Positions 17,634 through 26,308 of a stretch of DNA of 64,000 nt are shown here, piece by piece (positions within the stretch are counted from its first letter, which is position 1; every line of letters starts with the position of its first letter). A program made the translations under genes and the position numbers. The notes below the pieces were generated by a model, which was not told the origin of the DNA, did no database searches, and worked only from the letters and a program-made list of their open reading frames with translations. The stretch is taken from positions 2,716,501 to 2,780,500 of the forward strand of contig NZ_CP141799.1 in NCBI RefSeq assembly GCF_035621475.1, written 5' to 3'. The stretch is from Pseudomonas paeninsulae. GTDB lineage: Bacteria; Pseudomonadota; Gammaproteobacteria; Pseudomonadales; Pseudomonadaceae.

Positions 17634-18932
17634 TCAGTAGCCGAACAGATTCGGGATGTATTCGGAGAGGTCGGGCCATGCGGCCACCAGAACCACTGCC
17701 GGTAAGTAGCCGAACACTAAAATCAACATGGCCGGTTTGACGACTTCGGTGAATTTGACCTTGCCAATGCGCGCGCCCAAATAAAGGATGCTGGCATACG
17801 GGGGCGTGACCCCTCCCATCGCCGTGTTCACACCTACAATTGCGGCGAATTGGATGGGGCTGACACCCAGTGCGGACATCAATGGCAAGAGTAAGGGCGC
17901 GGTCAGAATGATCGCGGTGATGTCGTTAACCACCATGCCGATAACGAACAGGAACAAGGTCACCAGAATCAGCAACGTAGTCTTGTCCGAGGTGATCTCG
18001 AAAATCGCCGCCACCAGCGCCTGGGGAATGTCTTCCATTACGTAGATCTGGCTGAGCATCAGGCTGAACAGGATCATGATCATGATCGAGCCCACGGCGG
18101 TGGCCGATTCTTTGCCCGACTCCAGGAAGGTGCGCCAGGTCAGCCCCTTGTAGATCATGAAGCCGACCGGCAAGGCGTAGATCACCGCCACGGCCGCCGC
18201 TTCGGTTGGGGTCATGATGCCGCCGTAGATACCGCCGAGGATGATGACCGGCATGATCAGCGCCGGCAGGGCATTCACCGTGCGTGACATGCCCTCTTTC
18301 AACAGTTCGGGCATGGACAGCGTCTCATCCAGCACCAATGGGAACTTGCGCGACATCACCAGGTTGACCGCAGCAATATTGAACATAATCAGCAGGCCTG
18401 GACCCAGCGTGGCCAGAAAGCTGGCGAGGATCGAGGTCTCGGTGACCCAGCCGTAGACGATCATGGTGACGCTGGGCGGAATCAGCAGGCCGAGGACCGA
18501 CGAGTTGGCAATCAGGGCGGTGGCATAGGCACGTGGATATCCTTTGCGCTCCATCTCCGGGATCAGCAACGGGCCGATCGCGGCAATACCGGTGAGACCG
18601 CTGCCGGATATCGCGCCGATAATCGCGCAGCTGACAGTGGCGACCACGCCCAGGCCACCACGAATGCGGCCAACGAAGATGTTGACGAATTTCAGCAGGC
18701 TGGCGGCAATGCCGCTGACACTCATGATGGTGCCGGCGAACACGAATAACGGAATGGCCAGCAATATGGGGTTGGTCAATTGGCTGAAGCCCCAGAGCAT
18801 GGTGCCCTTCATGGTGGCATCGCCGACGAGCACCATGACCATTAGCCCGGCCCCGAAGCAGTACGGCAGCGGCACGCCGATGCTCAGCAAGACTATCAGC
18901 AGCGCAAAGCCCATCAGCGCGACTTCAATCAT
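17634..18932 (-). CDS. TRAP transporter large permease DctM
   Basis: A 432-residue membrane protein with about 12 hydrophobic segments and the DctM family sequences IIGAISGSGLTGIAAIGPLLIPEM, LLIPPSVTMIVYGW and TPTEAAAVAVIYAL. The start ATG at 18932 (AAGGAAAATCCC upstream) overlaps the end of dctQ by eight bases; the family begins at MIEVALMGFALL. It is a full-length member. It forms the translocation unit with the DctQ protein and receives substrate from DctP (established for the family). The 44-base gap to dctP carries a ribosome site but no terminator, so the three transport genes should be cotranscribed. Confidence 0.92.
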   Translation of the reverse strand: MIEVALMGFALLIVLLSIGVPLPYCFGAGLMVMVLVGDATMKGTMLWGFSQLTNPILLAIPLFVFAGTIMSVSGIAASLLKFVNIFVGRIRGGLGVVATVSCAIIGAISGSGLTGIAAIGPLLIPEMERKGYPRAYATALIANSSVLGLLIPPSVTMIVYGWVTETSILASFLATLGPGLLIMFNIAAVNLVMSRKFPLVLDETLSMPELLKEGMSRTVNALPALIMPVIILGGIYGGIMTPTEAAAVAVIYALPVGFMIYKGLTWRTFLESGKESATAVGSIMIMILFSLMLSQIYVMEDIPQALVAAIFEITSDKTTLLILVTLFLFVIGMVVNDITAIILTAPLLLPLMSALGVSPIQFAAIVGVNTAMGGVTPPYASILYLGARIGKVKFTEVVKPAMLILVFGYLPAVVLVAAWPDLSEYIPNLFGY

Positions 18933-19488
18933 GGGATTTTCCTTGTTGTTTTTCTGTAAGCACTTGGAATTCGGCGACTTCAGTCGTTTCCGGAAAGTCA
19001 TGGTCGAGGGGCGCGCTCAGCGCGGCGCCGCCCTTGAACAGCACGCAGAGGTTTTTGTAGAGGTGCCAGCAGACGTAGAGCGTCATCACCGACAGGCCGA
19101 GGAACAGCGAGCACTCATAGATGAAGGTGGGCAGATAGAGGGTCGGGGTTTCCTTCCACACCTTTAGGGCGTACTTGAAGTAGTCCCATGCCCACCAGGT
19201 AAGCCAGACCGAAATAATGATGCTGAGCGACTCCGAGACCACCATCAGCAGGCGCTGGGCTTTTTCGGTGCTGAGGAAAATTTCCAATACGTTGGCGCGG
19301 ATCTGCGTGTCTTCCCGCGACGCATTGACGCTGCCGAGGATGTACAGCCACATGATGGGGATGATCGACACCTCTTCCAGGCCCATTACCGGGGTCTCGA
19401 AGACATAGCGAGTGATCACTTGAACGAACTGAAAGCCCGCCACGATGCTGATCAACAAAGCCAGCGTATACCTGAAGAACGTCTCCAT
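18925..19488 (-). CDS. TRAP transporter small permease DctQ
   Basis: A 187-residue inner-membrane protein with four hydrophobic segments (about 7-27, 43-58, 84-105 and 127-150), the DctQ pattern. Motifs FQFVQVITRYVFETPVMGLEE and EEVSIIPIMWLYILG are typical of the family. It is the first gene of the leftward operon and overlaps dctM. AAGAGAG lies before the ATG at 19488. Its promoter must lie in the 150-base space shared with the divergent LysR gene. Confidence 0.9.
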   Translation of the reverse strand: METFFRYTLALLISIVAGFQFVQVITRYVFETPVMGLEEVSIIPIMWLYILGSVNASREDTQIRANVLEIFLSTEKAQRLLMVVSESLSIIISVWLTWWAWDYFKYALKVWKETPTLYLPTFIYECSLFLGLSVMTLYVCWHLYKNLCVLFKGGAALSAPLDHDFPETTEVAEFQVLTEKQQGKSHD

Positions 19489-19539
19489 TTTTTCTCTCTT
19501 GTTTGACGTTTATGGGGCAGATTTTGCTCGGCGCACTTG

Positions 19540-19585
19540 ATAACATCAAATCGTTTATTGTTAGCATTAGATAACCAAATGTTAT
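19540..19585. promoter_or_regulatory. Candidate LysR operator between the TRAP operon and its regulator
   Basis: The AT-rich divergent intergenic region contains ATAACAT at 19540-19546 and its inverse ATGTTAT at 19579-19585, with further AAAT/TAGATAA symmetry between them. It lies between the dctQ start and the LysR gene start, where a LysR regulator usually binds. Inference from position and dyad only. Confidence 0.4.
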
Positions 19586-19639
19586 GACCTTGCTCTGCAC
19601 CCATTGTATTTTTGCGGCCTAGGGCCAGCTGGAGGGCAT

Positions 19640-20596
19640 GTGGCGAAACTAAGTCATCGGCAGGCCGAGGCCTTCCGTGCGGTGATGATTGCCGGCACCA
19701 TTACCGGCGCTGCGGAGATTCTCTGCGTGTCGCAACCTGCAGTGAGCCGACTGCTGGCGGACTTCGAGGATGCCGTTCAACTCAGGCTGTTCGAGCGTCA
19801 CAAGAAACGTCTGACGCCGACGCCCGAGGCCTTGATCTTGTTCGAGGAGGTAGAAAAATCCTTTGTCGGCATCGAGAAACTGGCCAGAACCGCGGATGAG
19901 TTGCGCGGCTATCACCGCGGCACGCTGCGGATCGCAACCATGCCTGCGGTGTCCATCGGTTTCCTGCCAAATGTGGTACAGGACTTCATCAGCGATCATC
20001 GCGGCGTCTCCGTGACCTTGCAGGTCAGAAGCTCGCAGCAGGTCGCCGACTGGATTGCCACTCAGCACTACGATGTTGGCATTGTCGCCACCAACGTCTC
20101 CGACCCGGCCATCGATGTCCAGCCGTTGGCCGACAGCCGCATGGTCTGTGTCTTGCCTGCCGGCCATCCGCTGGCAAATAAGCCGGTGATCACGCCCGAG
20201 GATCTCAAGGGCGAGTCGTTTATCTCCCTCGGCACCGAGCAGAGCGTGCGCTATAAGGTCGACGAGGTCTTCGAGCGGGCGGGCGTCAGCCGCCAGCTGA
20301 TCGTCGATACGCAGCTGTGCTATGTAGCCTGTTCATTCGTGCTGGCCGGTAGCGGCGTCACCCTGGTCGACCCGCTGACGGCCTTGCACTTCGCGCCGCA
20401 AGGGCTGGTGGTGAAACGATTCGAACCGAGGATCAGTTTCGTCTACAACATCCTCTATCCGGCCCAACGCACCAAATCGCGACTGACCCTTGAATTTACC
20501 GACACGCTGCGCCGCAAGCTGGCGCAATTGGCAGTGTCTTCGTCCGGCTTATTGGATTTTGAAGCGCCGTCACACGACCACGCTGAGCGTACTTGA
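19640..20596 (+). CDS. LysR-family transcriptional regulator of the TRAP/oxidase operon
   Basis: A 318-residue LysR regulator: N-terminal winged helix (LSHRQAEAFRAVMIAGTITGAAEIL, then SQPAVSRLLADFE) and a C-terminal LysR substrate domain from about residue 90. I take the GTG at 19640, with GGAGG five bases upstream, over a TTG at 19604 that lacks a site. It is divergent from dctQ, the classical LysR arrangement, so it most likely controls uptake and oxidation of the operon's substrate. The HTH resembles regulators of nopaline/octopine or D-amino acid systems (OccR/NocR-like), but that is only a similarity of type. Confidence 0.88.
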   Translation: MAKLSHRQAEAFRAVMIAGTITGAAEILCVSQPAVSRLLADFEDAVQLRLFERHKKRLTPTPEALILFEEVEKSFVGIEKLARTADELRGYHRGTLRIATMPAVSIGFLPNVVQDFISDHRGVSVTLQVRSSQQVADWIATQHYDVGIVATNVSDPAIDVQPLADSRMVCVLPAGHPLANKPVITPEDLKGESFISLGTEQSVRYKVDEVFERAGVSRQLIVDTQLCYVACSFVLAGSGVTLVDPLTALHFAPQGLVVKRFEPRISFVYNILYPAQRTKSRLTLEFTDTLRRKLAQLAVSSSGLLDFEAPSHDHAERT

Positions 20597-20689
20597 GCGT
20601 CACTCGATTCGACGTGACTCGGGTCGACAAGCTGCTGCATGCGAGGAGAGCGCAGTCTTCGCTGACGCAGGTTAGAACGCTTCGATAAT

Positions 20690-21181
20690 GAGAGGCGCGA
20701 GGTAATCTGGCAGGTGGCACCACACGTCATACCCCCAGGCGGCCTGGCCACGCCCAGCATGGCCCCGAAGTGCGCTAGATCATTACGGCTGTCCGTTGCC
20801 GCCCTCCGCACTCATGCGCCGCAGGGTGTAGTCGACCAGCACCTAGCTGGTGAGTTCATGTGCACCTAACTCGCCCAGCTAGCAGCGTGAAATGGCTTCA
20901 AGGGTGGCCTCATTGGTTTTACCCAGGGGGTGGCATGGGCTACTTCCTGCAGGTATTGGTCGATCAGGTCTTTAAGCAGTAACCCATCCTTTTGCGCTCG
21001 CTCGATTGCACCTGGCTCACTCAGCTCGTTCTCACGACGCTTGGCCCAGGCCTCCGCAGCCTTCTGGCTGCGCGAAGGTTTGCCTCTCAGTGTAAACTTG
21101 CACCCCATCTTTTTTGATTCGAAGCGGCGCCGTGTAACTAACCGAGCCGTCAGCCTTCTTTCGCGGTCTGATCGTTGCCAT
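20690..21181 (-). pseudogene. Degenerate tyrosine-recombinase integrase (N-terminal region)
   Basis: From the ATG at 21181 the minus strand reads MATIRPRKKADGSVSYTA and LRIKKDGVQVYTERQTFA, the N-terminus of a phage/island integrase. The match then moves to another frame (SQKAAEAWAKRRENELSEPG, IERAQKDG, LKDLIDQYLQEVA), then again (GKTNEATLEAISRC followed by a stop), then LGELGAHELTS, stop, VLVDYTLRRMS, and finally NDLAHFGAMLGVARP. I count at least three frame changes and two in-frame stops, and the catalytic C-terminal domain (R..HxxR..Y) is not seen. It lies 123 bases upstream of, and divergent from, dusA, a known integration site for genomic islands. The island body is gone. Confidence 0.75.
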
Positions 21182-21304
21182 GCTGATACACCCTCAAACG
21201 GGGTGGTAGAAGCGGGCTTTGGGGTGGTACAGCGTACCAACCAAGTTTTTAAAATGCCCTGCAAGCCCCGGAATACGTTGCAAACGCGCACACCAGAGAG
21301 CCCC

Positions 21305-22309
21305 ATGCTAGAAGCCTTAAGCCCAGTAACTACGCTGCCTACAGTGTCCCGCCGCTTCTCCGTTGCGCCCATGATGGATTGGACGGACAGGCACTGCCGT
21401 TATTTCCTGCGTCAACTGTCGCGGCAGGCACTGCTCTATACCGAGATGGTCACTACCGGCGCCCTGCTGCATGGCGATAGCGCGCGCTTTCTGCGTCACA
21501 GCGCAGCGGAATACCCGCTGGCCCTGCAGTTAGGCGGCAGCGTGCCGGCCGAGCTGGCGGCCTGCGCCAAGTTGGCTGAAGCGTCGGGCTACGCCGAGGT
21601 CAACCTGAATGTGGGCTGCCCCAGCGACCGGGTGCAGAACAATATGATCGGCGCCTGCCTGATGGCCCACCCGGCGCTGGTCGCCGAGTGCGTCAAGGCC
21701 ATGCGCGATGCGGTGAGCATTCCAGTGACGGTCAAGCACCGTATCGGCATCGACGGCCGCGACAGCTACGCAGAGCTGTGCGATTTCATCGGTCAGGTGC
21801 GCGATGCCGGCTGCCAGAGCTTCACCGTGCATGCGCGTATTGCCATTCTTTCCGGGCTGTCACCCAAGGAAAACCGCGAAATTCCGCCGCTGCGCTATGA
21901 CCTGGCGGCGCTGGTCAAACGCGACTTCCCGGATCTGCAGATCATCCTCAACGGCGGCATCAAGACCCTGGAGGAATGCCAGACGCACCTGCAGAGCTTC
22001 GATGGCGTGATGCTCGGCCGCGAGGCGTACCACAATCCCTACCTGCTGGCCCAGGTCGATCAACAGCTTTTCGGCTCGACGGCAGCGGTACTCAGTCGCT
22101 TCGAAGCGATGCAATCGATGCGTGGCTATATCGCCGAGCACCTGGCCGATGGCGGCAGCATGCACCACATCACCCGCCACATGCTTGGCCTGGCCCAGGG
22201 CTTCAACGGCGCCCGGCGCTTCCGCCAGCTCTTGTCAGTGGATATTCACAAGACTGCCGAGCCCCTGGCGCTATTCGACCAGGCGGCGCAATTGCTGCAA
22301 GGGCGCTGA
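21305..22309 (+). CDS. dusA: tRNA-dihydrouridine(20/20a) synthase DusA
   Basis: A 334-residue FMN-dependent tRNA dihydrouridine synthase that reduces U20/U20a in the D-loop. The FMN-binding N-terminus RFSVAPMMDWTDRHCRYF, the catalytic Cys105 in VNLNVGCPSDRVQ, KHRIGID near 140, HARIAILSGLSPKENRE and the phosphate-binding ILNGGIKT / GVMLGREAYHNP are all present, as is the helical C-terminal domain. Start ATG at 21305 has GAGAG upstream and the normal DusA length results. The upstream integrase debris may mean its native promoter was replaced or kept as an attachment duplicate. Confidence 0.95.
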   Translation: MLEALSPVTTLPTVSRRFSVAPMMDWTDRHCRYFLRQLSRQALLYTEMVTTGALLHGDSARFLRHSAAEYPLALQLGGSVPAELAACAKLAEASGYAEVNLNVGCPSDRVQNNMIGACLMAHPALVAECVKAMRDAVSIPVTVKHRIGIDGRDSYAELCDFIGQVRDAGCQSFTVHARIAILSGLSPKENREIPPLRYDLAALVKRDFPDLQIILNGGIKTLEECQTHLQSFDGVMLGREAYHNPYLLAQVDQQLFGSTAAVLSRFEAMQSMRGYIAEHLADGGSMHHITRHMLGLAQGFNGARRFRQLLSVDIHKTAEPLALFDQAAQLLQGR

Positions 22310-22350
22310 CTCGGGTAAGGTCACGGCATCAGTAACGACAAGGCCGTGCC

Positions 22351-23277
22351 ATGACTTCTAAGCTGGATCAACTCAAACAGTTCACCACTGTGGTCGCCGA
22401 TACCGGCGACCTCGATGCCATCGCCCGCATGCAACCGGTCGACGCCACCACCAATCCGTCACTGCTGCTTAAAGCCGCCGCCATGCCGGGCTACGCTCAA
22501 TTGCTGAAAAATGCAGTCAGCGCCTGCCAGGGTGACCTGGGCCTGGCCTGCGACCGCTTCGGCGTGACGGTCGGTCAGGAAATTCTCAAGATCATCCCGG
22601 GGCGTATTTCCACCGAAGTCGATGCGCGCCTGTCCTTCGATACTCAGGCCACCTTGCGCCGCGCCGAACGCCTGATCGAGCTGTATGACCAGGCTGGCAT
22701 TGGCCGCGAGCGGGTACTGATCAAGATAGCCGCGACCTGGGAAGGCATCCGCGCCGCCGAGCAACTGGAAAAAGTCGGTGTCCAGTGCAACCTCACGCTG
22801 CTGTTCTCCTTCGCCCAGGCCCAGGCCTGCGCCGATGCCGGGGCGTTCCTGATCTCACCGTTCGTGGGCAGGATCTATGACTGGTACAAGAAGGCCGAAG
22901 GGCGTGATTTCGTTGGCGCAGAGGATCCGGGTGTGCAGTCGGTGACGCGCATCTACAACTACTACAAGGCCAATGGCTACGCGACCGTAGTGATGGGCGC
23001 CAGCTTCCGCAATATTGGCCAGATCGAGCAGTTGGCCGGTTGCGACCGCCTGACCATCAGCCCGGATCTGTTGCAGCAACTGGCCGATGACCGGTCCCCG
23101 CTCGAGCGCAAGCTGAGCAGCGGCCAGCCCGCCGAAGCACGGCAAAACCTCGAGCAAAGCCAGTTCCGCTGGGCGATGAACGAGGATCCGATGGCCACGG
23201 AGAAACTTGCCGAAGGCATTCGTCAATTCGCTCGCGATCAGGAAAAGCTGGAAAAGCTGCTCGCCGACATCACCTGA
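22351..23277 (+). CDS. tal: Transaldolase
   Basis: A 308-residue type-1 transaldolase of the nonoxidative pentose phosphate pathway, transferring a dihydroxyacetone unit between sedoheptulose-7-phosphate and glyceraldehyde-3-phosphate. Asp17 (VVADTGD), [13 protein letters not shown], the Schiff-base Lys125 in [23 protein letters not shown] and VMGASFRN are all visible. It follows dusA by 41 bases on the same strand, so the two may be cotranscribed; a hairpin lies just after the stop. Length matches E. coli TalB. Confidence 0.95.
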   Translation: MTSKLDQLKQFTTVVADTGDLDAIARMQPVDATTNPSLLLKAAAMPGYAQLLKNAVSACQGDLGLACDRFGVTVGQEILKIIPGRISTEVDARLSFDTQATLRRAERLIELYDQAGIGRERVLIKIAATWEGIRAAEQLEKVGVQCNLTLLFSFAQAQACADAGAFLISPFVGRIYDWYKKAEGRDFVGAEDPGVQSVTRIYNYYKANGYATVVMGASFRNIGQIEQLAGCDRLTISPDLLQQLADDRSPLERKLSSGQPAEARQNLEQSQFRWAMNEDPMATEKLAEGIRQFARDQEKLEKLLADIT

Positions 23278-23283
23278 ATGCAA

Positions 23284-23316
23284 TGCGGGGCGCCGATTTT
23301 CATCGAACGCCCCGCA
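23284..23316. terminator. Hairpin between convergent tal and STAS genes (possible terminator)
   Basis: TGCGGGGCG at 23284-23292 and CGCCCCGCA at 23308-23316 are exact inverses with a 15-base loop. No T-run follows on either strand, so terminator function is plausible but unproven. Confidence 0.4.
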
Positions 23317-23337
23317 CGTGTGAAACACAGTAATCTA

Positions 23338-23832
23338 TCAGTAATGCTCTAGCGCACTGACCAGGTCATGGAAGGCTTCGCGATTGGAGTCGTTCAGGTC
23401 CATCAAAATGCGGTGAGCTTCCAGCACCTTGGCCCGTACCACTTCTTCCGATTGATCCTGCGATGGCAGATCGTCCAGACACCCTGGACAGGGAATCGGC
23501 GTATCGACGATGTTGAACACCTGATCGAAGCCCATCGACTGCAACAATCGGGTGATGTCGGGGTGGGTGGTCACTACGGTTGGCAGCAGACCAATCTTCT
23601 GCCGCGAGAGAATCGACAACTTAGCCAGCAGGCCCAAGGTGGTGCTGTCGATGCTGCGCGTCTCGGTCAGGTCGATGACGATGGCAGAGAAATTCAGCGC
23701 AGTAAAAATTTTTTCAATGGTGGAATCCAGCGCCGAACACAGGGTCAGGCGCACTTCACCGACAAACTTCAGTACGAAGGTACCGTCTTGTTCGGCGAAC
23801 TGGATTCTACCGGGGCTCATCCCAGGATTCAT
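23338..23832 (-). CDS. STAS-domain anti-sigma-factor antagonist
   Basis: A 164-residue protein with a STAS domain (about 8-105) and a short C-terminal helical extension. The phosphorylatable Ser63 sits in IDSTTLGLLAKLS, as in SpoIIAA/RsbV/HsbA. Its ATG overlaps the stop of the REC-PP2C gene (ATGA), so the two products are coupled: the phosphatase would dephosphorylate this antagonist. The pair corresponds in arrangement to PA2797-PA2798 of P. aeruginosa. The anti-sigma kinase partner is not encoded nearby. Confidence 0.88.
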   Translation of the reverse strand: MNPGMSPGRIQFAEQDGTFVLKFVGEVRLTLCSALDSTIEKIFTALNFSAIVIDLTETRSIDSTTLGLLAKLSILSRQKIGLLPTVVTTHPDITRLLQSMGFDQVFNIVDTPIPCPGCLDDLPSQDQSEEVVRAKVLEAHRILMDLNDSNREAFHDLVSALEHY

Positions 23833-25013
23833 GCAAGGTTCCTGCTTAACACCAGCAAGGCAATATCATCCGGCATATCCGCCAGATTGGCCAGGCCCAG
23901 TACTTGACGCAACCCATCCAGGGTTCCGCCTGCCGAGCTGACTAACTGCGGTAGCGCGAGCTCTTTTTCCTGCAAGGTATCGCCTGGCAGCAGGTCGAGA
24001 ATACCGTCGGACAGCAGCGTCAAACTGAACGACTCGGGCAACTTCAGCACATGATCCGTGTACTCCGCTTCATCGAACAAGCCAACCGGTAAACCACGAC
24101 CCGTCAGGTAATGCGCCTCGCCTTCGCTGTACAGCACAGGCAGCGGCAGATGACCACCGATGCTGTAAGTCAGCTGACCCAACTGCTCATCGATGACCCC
24201 ACCGAGCATGGTCACATGCTTGCCCAGTTTGCAATTGATCAAGCCGCGATTGATATGACCGAGGACTTCCGAAGGCTTGAACTCGGGGAAGCTACCATTG
24301 CGCCGCAACTCATAGAGCAAACGAGTGGTCATGAACTTCAGCAGCACAGTGACGAATGCCGAGGAAGCGCCATGCCCGGACACATCCGCTAGGTAAAAGG
24401 CGATGCGGCGCTCATCGACGCGGAAGTAGTCGACGAAATCCCCGGACAGGTAGAGCGACGGAATGATCTGGTGGGCGAACTGCAGGCCATCGGCTTGCCA
24501 GGGCGTGACCGGCAGCATGTTCATCTGTACCTGCCGACCGGCGTTCTGGTCTTCCTGCAACAGATGCAGGCTGGCTTGCAGCTCGCGGTTGGCTGCTTCC
24601 AGTTGTTCCCGATAGCGTTGGTTCTCCAGACGCAGATGCGCACGATCCAACACACGGCGCACCGAATGCTCGAGCACCGCGAGATCTTCTAGGGGTTTGA
24701 TCAGGTAATCGGCGGCACCCAGGCGCAAGGCTTCGACCGCGTCACTCATCACACCGGCGCCCGACACCACGATAACCGGGGCTTCTACCTGCAGTTGGTT
24801 GATCCGGCGAATCAGCTCGAGACCATCGACCTGCGGCATACGCAGATCGCAAATCACTACATCCGGCTGTTCACGCTGGAAGAGGTCGAAGCCTTCCAGG
24901 CCATTGCAGGCTTGCAGAACGGTGAATCCGCTGTCTTCCAAGTAGGCCGCGAGACTCGCACGCACCACTTCGTCGTCATCGATAATCAGCAGCGTGGCAC
25001 TGGTTTTGTGCAT
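23829..25013 (-). CDS. Response regulator with PP2C-type phosphatase output
   Basis: A 394-residue protein: receiver domain (1-125) with D12/D13/D14 region and phospho-acceptor D56 in DVVICDLRMP, a coiled-coil linker (about 130-175) and a SpoIIE/PP2C Ser/Thr phosphatase domain (about 185-390) with GDFVDYFRVD, LADVSGHGASSAFV and LLSDGILDLLPG, which supply the metal-binding aspartates. I start at the ATG at 25013; the longer frame to 25139 adds an Arg/Cys-rich stretch. The family member HsbR acts the same way on HsbA in the HptB pathway (established). Substrate here is probably the STAS protein encoded immediately downstream. Confidence 0.9.
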   Translation of the reverse strand: MHKTSATLLIIDDDEVVRASLAAYLEDSGFTVLQACNGLEGFDLFQREQPDVVICDLRMPQVDGLELIRRINQLQVEAPVIVVSGAGVMSDAVEALRLGAADYLIKPLEDLAVLEHSVRRVLDRAHLRLENQRYREQLEAANRELQASLHLLQEDQNAGRQVQMNMLPVTPWQADGLQFAHQIIPSLYLSGDFVDYFRVDERRIAFYLADVSGHGASSAFVTVLLKFMTTRLLYELRRNGSFPEFKPSEVLGHINRGLINCKLGKHVTMLGGVIDEQLGQLTYSIGGHLPLPVLYSEGEAHYLTGRGLPVGLFDEAEYTDHVLKLPESFSLTLLSDGILDLLPGDTLQEKELALPQLVSSAGGTLDGLRQVLGLANLADMPDDIALLVLSRNLA

Positions 25014-25230
25014 TGGGTATCCAGGCAAACTGCGCCGGGGCAAGGCTAGGCGTAAGCACCAGGCCGTCAGCCTGCGCGCGCATACTCGGTTCATCTCAAG
25101 GCGCTGACGGTACTCCCATACGCACCTCGATTCAAGCACGCACCGGCCATCACTACGCGACTTTACACCTCAAATCGGCGAAGGTTATAAGGACCACAGG
25201 AGAACCCTACAACTAAAGAGGATAGCGTCC

Positions 25231-25530
25231 ATGAGCCAAAGTAATCACGATTACAGTGAAAAACGCGATTACATCCGTATGCGACTGGAAGCACCAGTCA
25301 CCCTGCAACATGCCGGAAAGGAAATTCCCGCACTGTGCCTCGACTTGTCGAGTACCGGCATGCAGCTCGAAGTCGAGTGCGCGCTGAAGATGGGCGACAA
25401 GATCAAGGTGCATATCGCCTCCGACCATAACCAACTCAAAGGGCTGATTGCCGAGGCCGAGGTGGTCCGCGTCAGCGACCTGGACAATGGCCGCCAGACC
25501 CTGGGTCTGGCGATTCTGTCGATGAGTTGA
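25231..25530 (+). CDS. PilZ-domain cyclic-di-GMP binding protein
   Basis: A 99-residue single PilZ domain. The c-di-GMP signature is complete: R12-x3-R16 in KRDYIRMRLE and D38-x-S40-x2-G43 in LDLSSTGMQLE. The start ATG at 25231 follows GAGG. It is divergent from the REC-PP2C gene and convergent with mlaA, closed by a bidirectional terminator. It resembles PA2799 in position. The target is unknown. Confidence 0.9.
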   Translation: MSQSNHDYSEKRDYIRMRLEAPVTLQHAGKEIPALCLDLSSTGMQLEVECALKMGDKIKVHIASDHNQLKGLIAEAEVVRVSDLDNGRQTLGLAILSMS

Positions 25531-25551
25531 AATCCGCAGGACTCAAGACGC

Positions 25552-25583
25552 AAAAAAGGCGGCCCGAGTTGGCCGCCTTTTTT
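25552..25583. terminator. Bidirectional rho-independent terminator (PilZ gene / mlaA)
   Basis: A run of A, GGCGGCC, a six-base loop, GGCCGCC and a run of T form a symmetric terminator between the convergent genes. Confidence 0.92.
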
Positions 25584-25606
25584 ACATGAGCGTGAAAGCA
25601 AGAATG

Positions 25607-26308
25607 TTAGAAGTCGTCCTCGACATCACCGTCGCGCACCTTGAACTCACGGTTCTGCAGGTAGGCGTTGCGGATGAAGATGTACTTGTCGCCACTGATC
25701 AGCCGCTCAGCCGACAGCAGACTGGCGCGGGTATCGATGACATCCACGCCGCGCGTGAGGTTACGGGTCGGCACATGGCCCATATAGCGGTATGGCTGGA
25801 GCAGGCTGTCCGGCGCTTTGCTGAAAGTATCACGCACCGTACTCGGGCCGAGTAGCGGCAGCACTACATAGGGTCCACTGCCCAGTCCCCAGGCGCCGAA
25901 CGTCTGACCGAAGTCTTCGTCGCTGCGTTGCAGGCCCATTTTCTTGGCCACATCGAAAAAGCCCAGCACGCCAAAAGTAGTGTTGAAGATCACCCGACTG
26001 GTGTCCACACCGGCATCGTGCAGCTTGCCTTGCAGCACGTTGTTGGCCAGGTTGCCGACGTCACCGATATTGCCGAAGACGTTATGCACGCCGTCCTCGA
26101 GGAACTGCGGGGTTACAGCCTGATAGCCCTGCGCCAAAGGCTTCAGCGCATAGGTATCGAGGGTGTCGTTGAAGCGGAAGATCACCCGATTGACGCCTTC
26201 CCAAGGATCCTCTTCGGCGGCCTGAGCCACCAATGGCAGCAGCACCAGGCTGGCACAGGCAAACAATCGGCCCAGACGATCGATCCAATTCGCACCGAAT
26301 ACAGGCAT
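25607..26308 (-). CDS. mlaA: MlaA (VacJ) family outer-membrane lipid-asymmetry protein
   Basis: A 233-residue MlaA protein, part of the Mla pathway that removes misplaced phospholipids from the outer leaflet of the outer membrane. DPWEGVNRVIFRFND, NNVLQGKL, FNTTFGVLGFFDVA, EDFGQTFGAWGLGSGPYVVLPLLGPSTVRD and a C-terminal acidic tail are diagnostic. The start ATG at 26308 has GGAGAG upstream. Odd point: the N-terminus looks like a signal-peptidase-I signal ending VAQA near residue 30; the only Cys (C18) precedes the hydrophobic core, so the usual lipoprotein lipobox is not evident. Confidence 0.93.
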   Translation of the reverse strand: MPVFGANWIDRLGRLFACASLVLLPLVAQAAEEDPWEGVNRVIFRFNDTLDTYALKPLAQGYQAVTPQFLEDGVHNVFGNIGDVGNLANNVLQGKLHDAGVDTSRVIFNTTFGVLGFFDVAKKMGLQRSDEDFGQTFGAWGLGSGPYVVLPLLGPSTVRDTFSKAPDSLLQPYRYMGHVPTRNLTRGVDVIDTRASLLSAERLISGDKYIFIRNAYLQNREFKVRDGDVEDDF

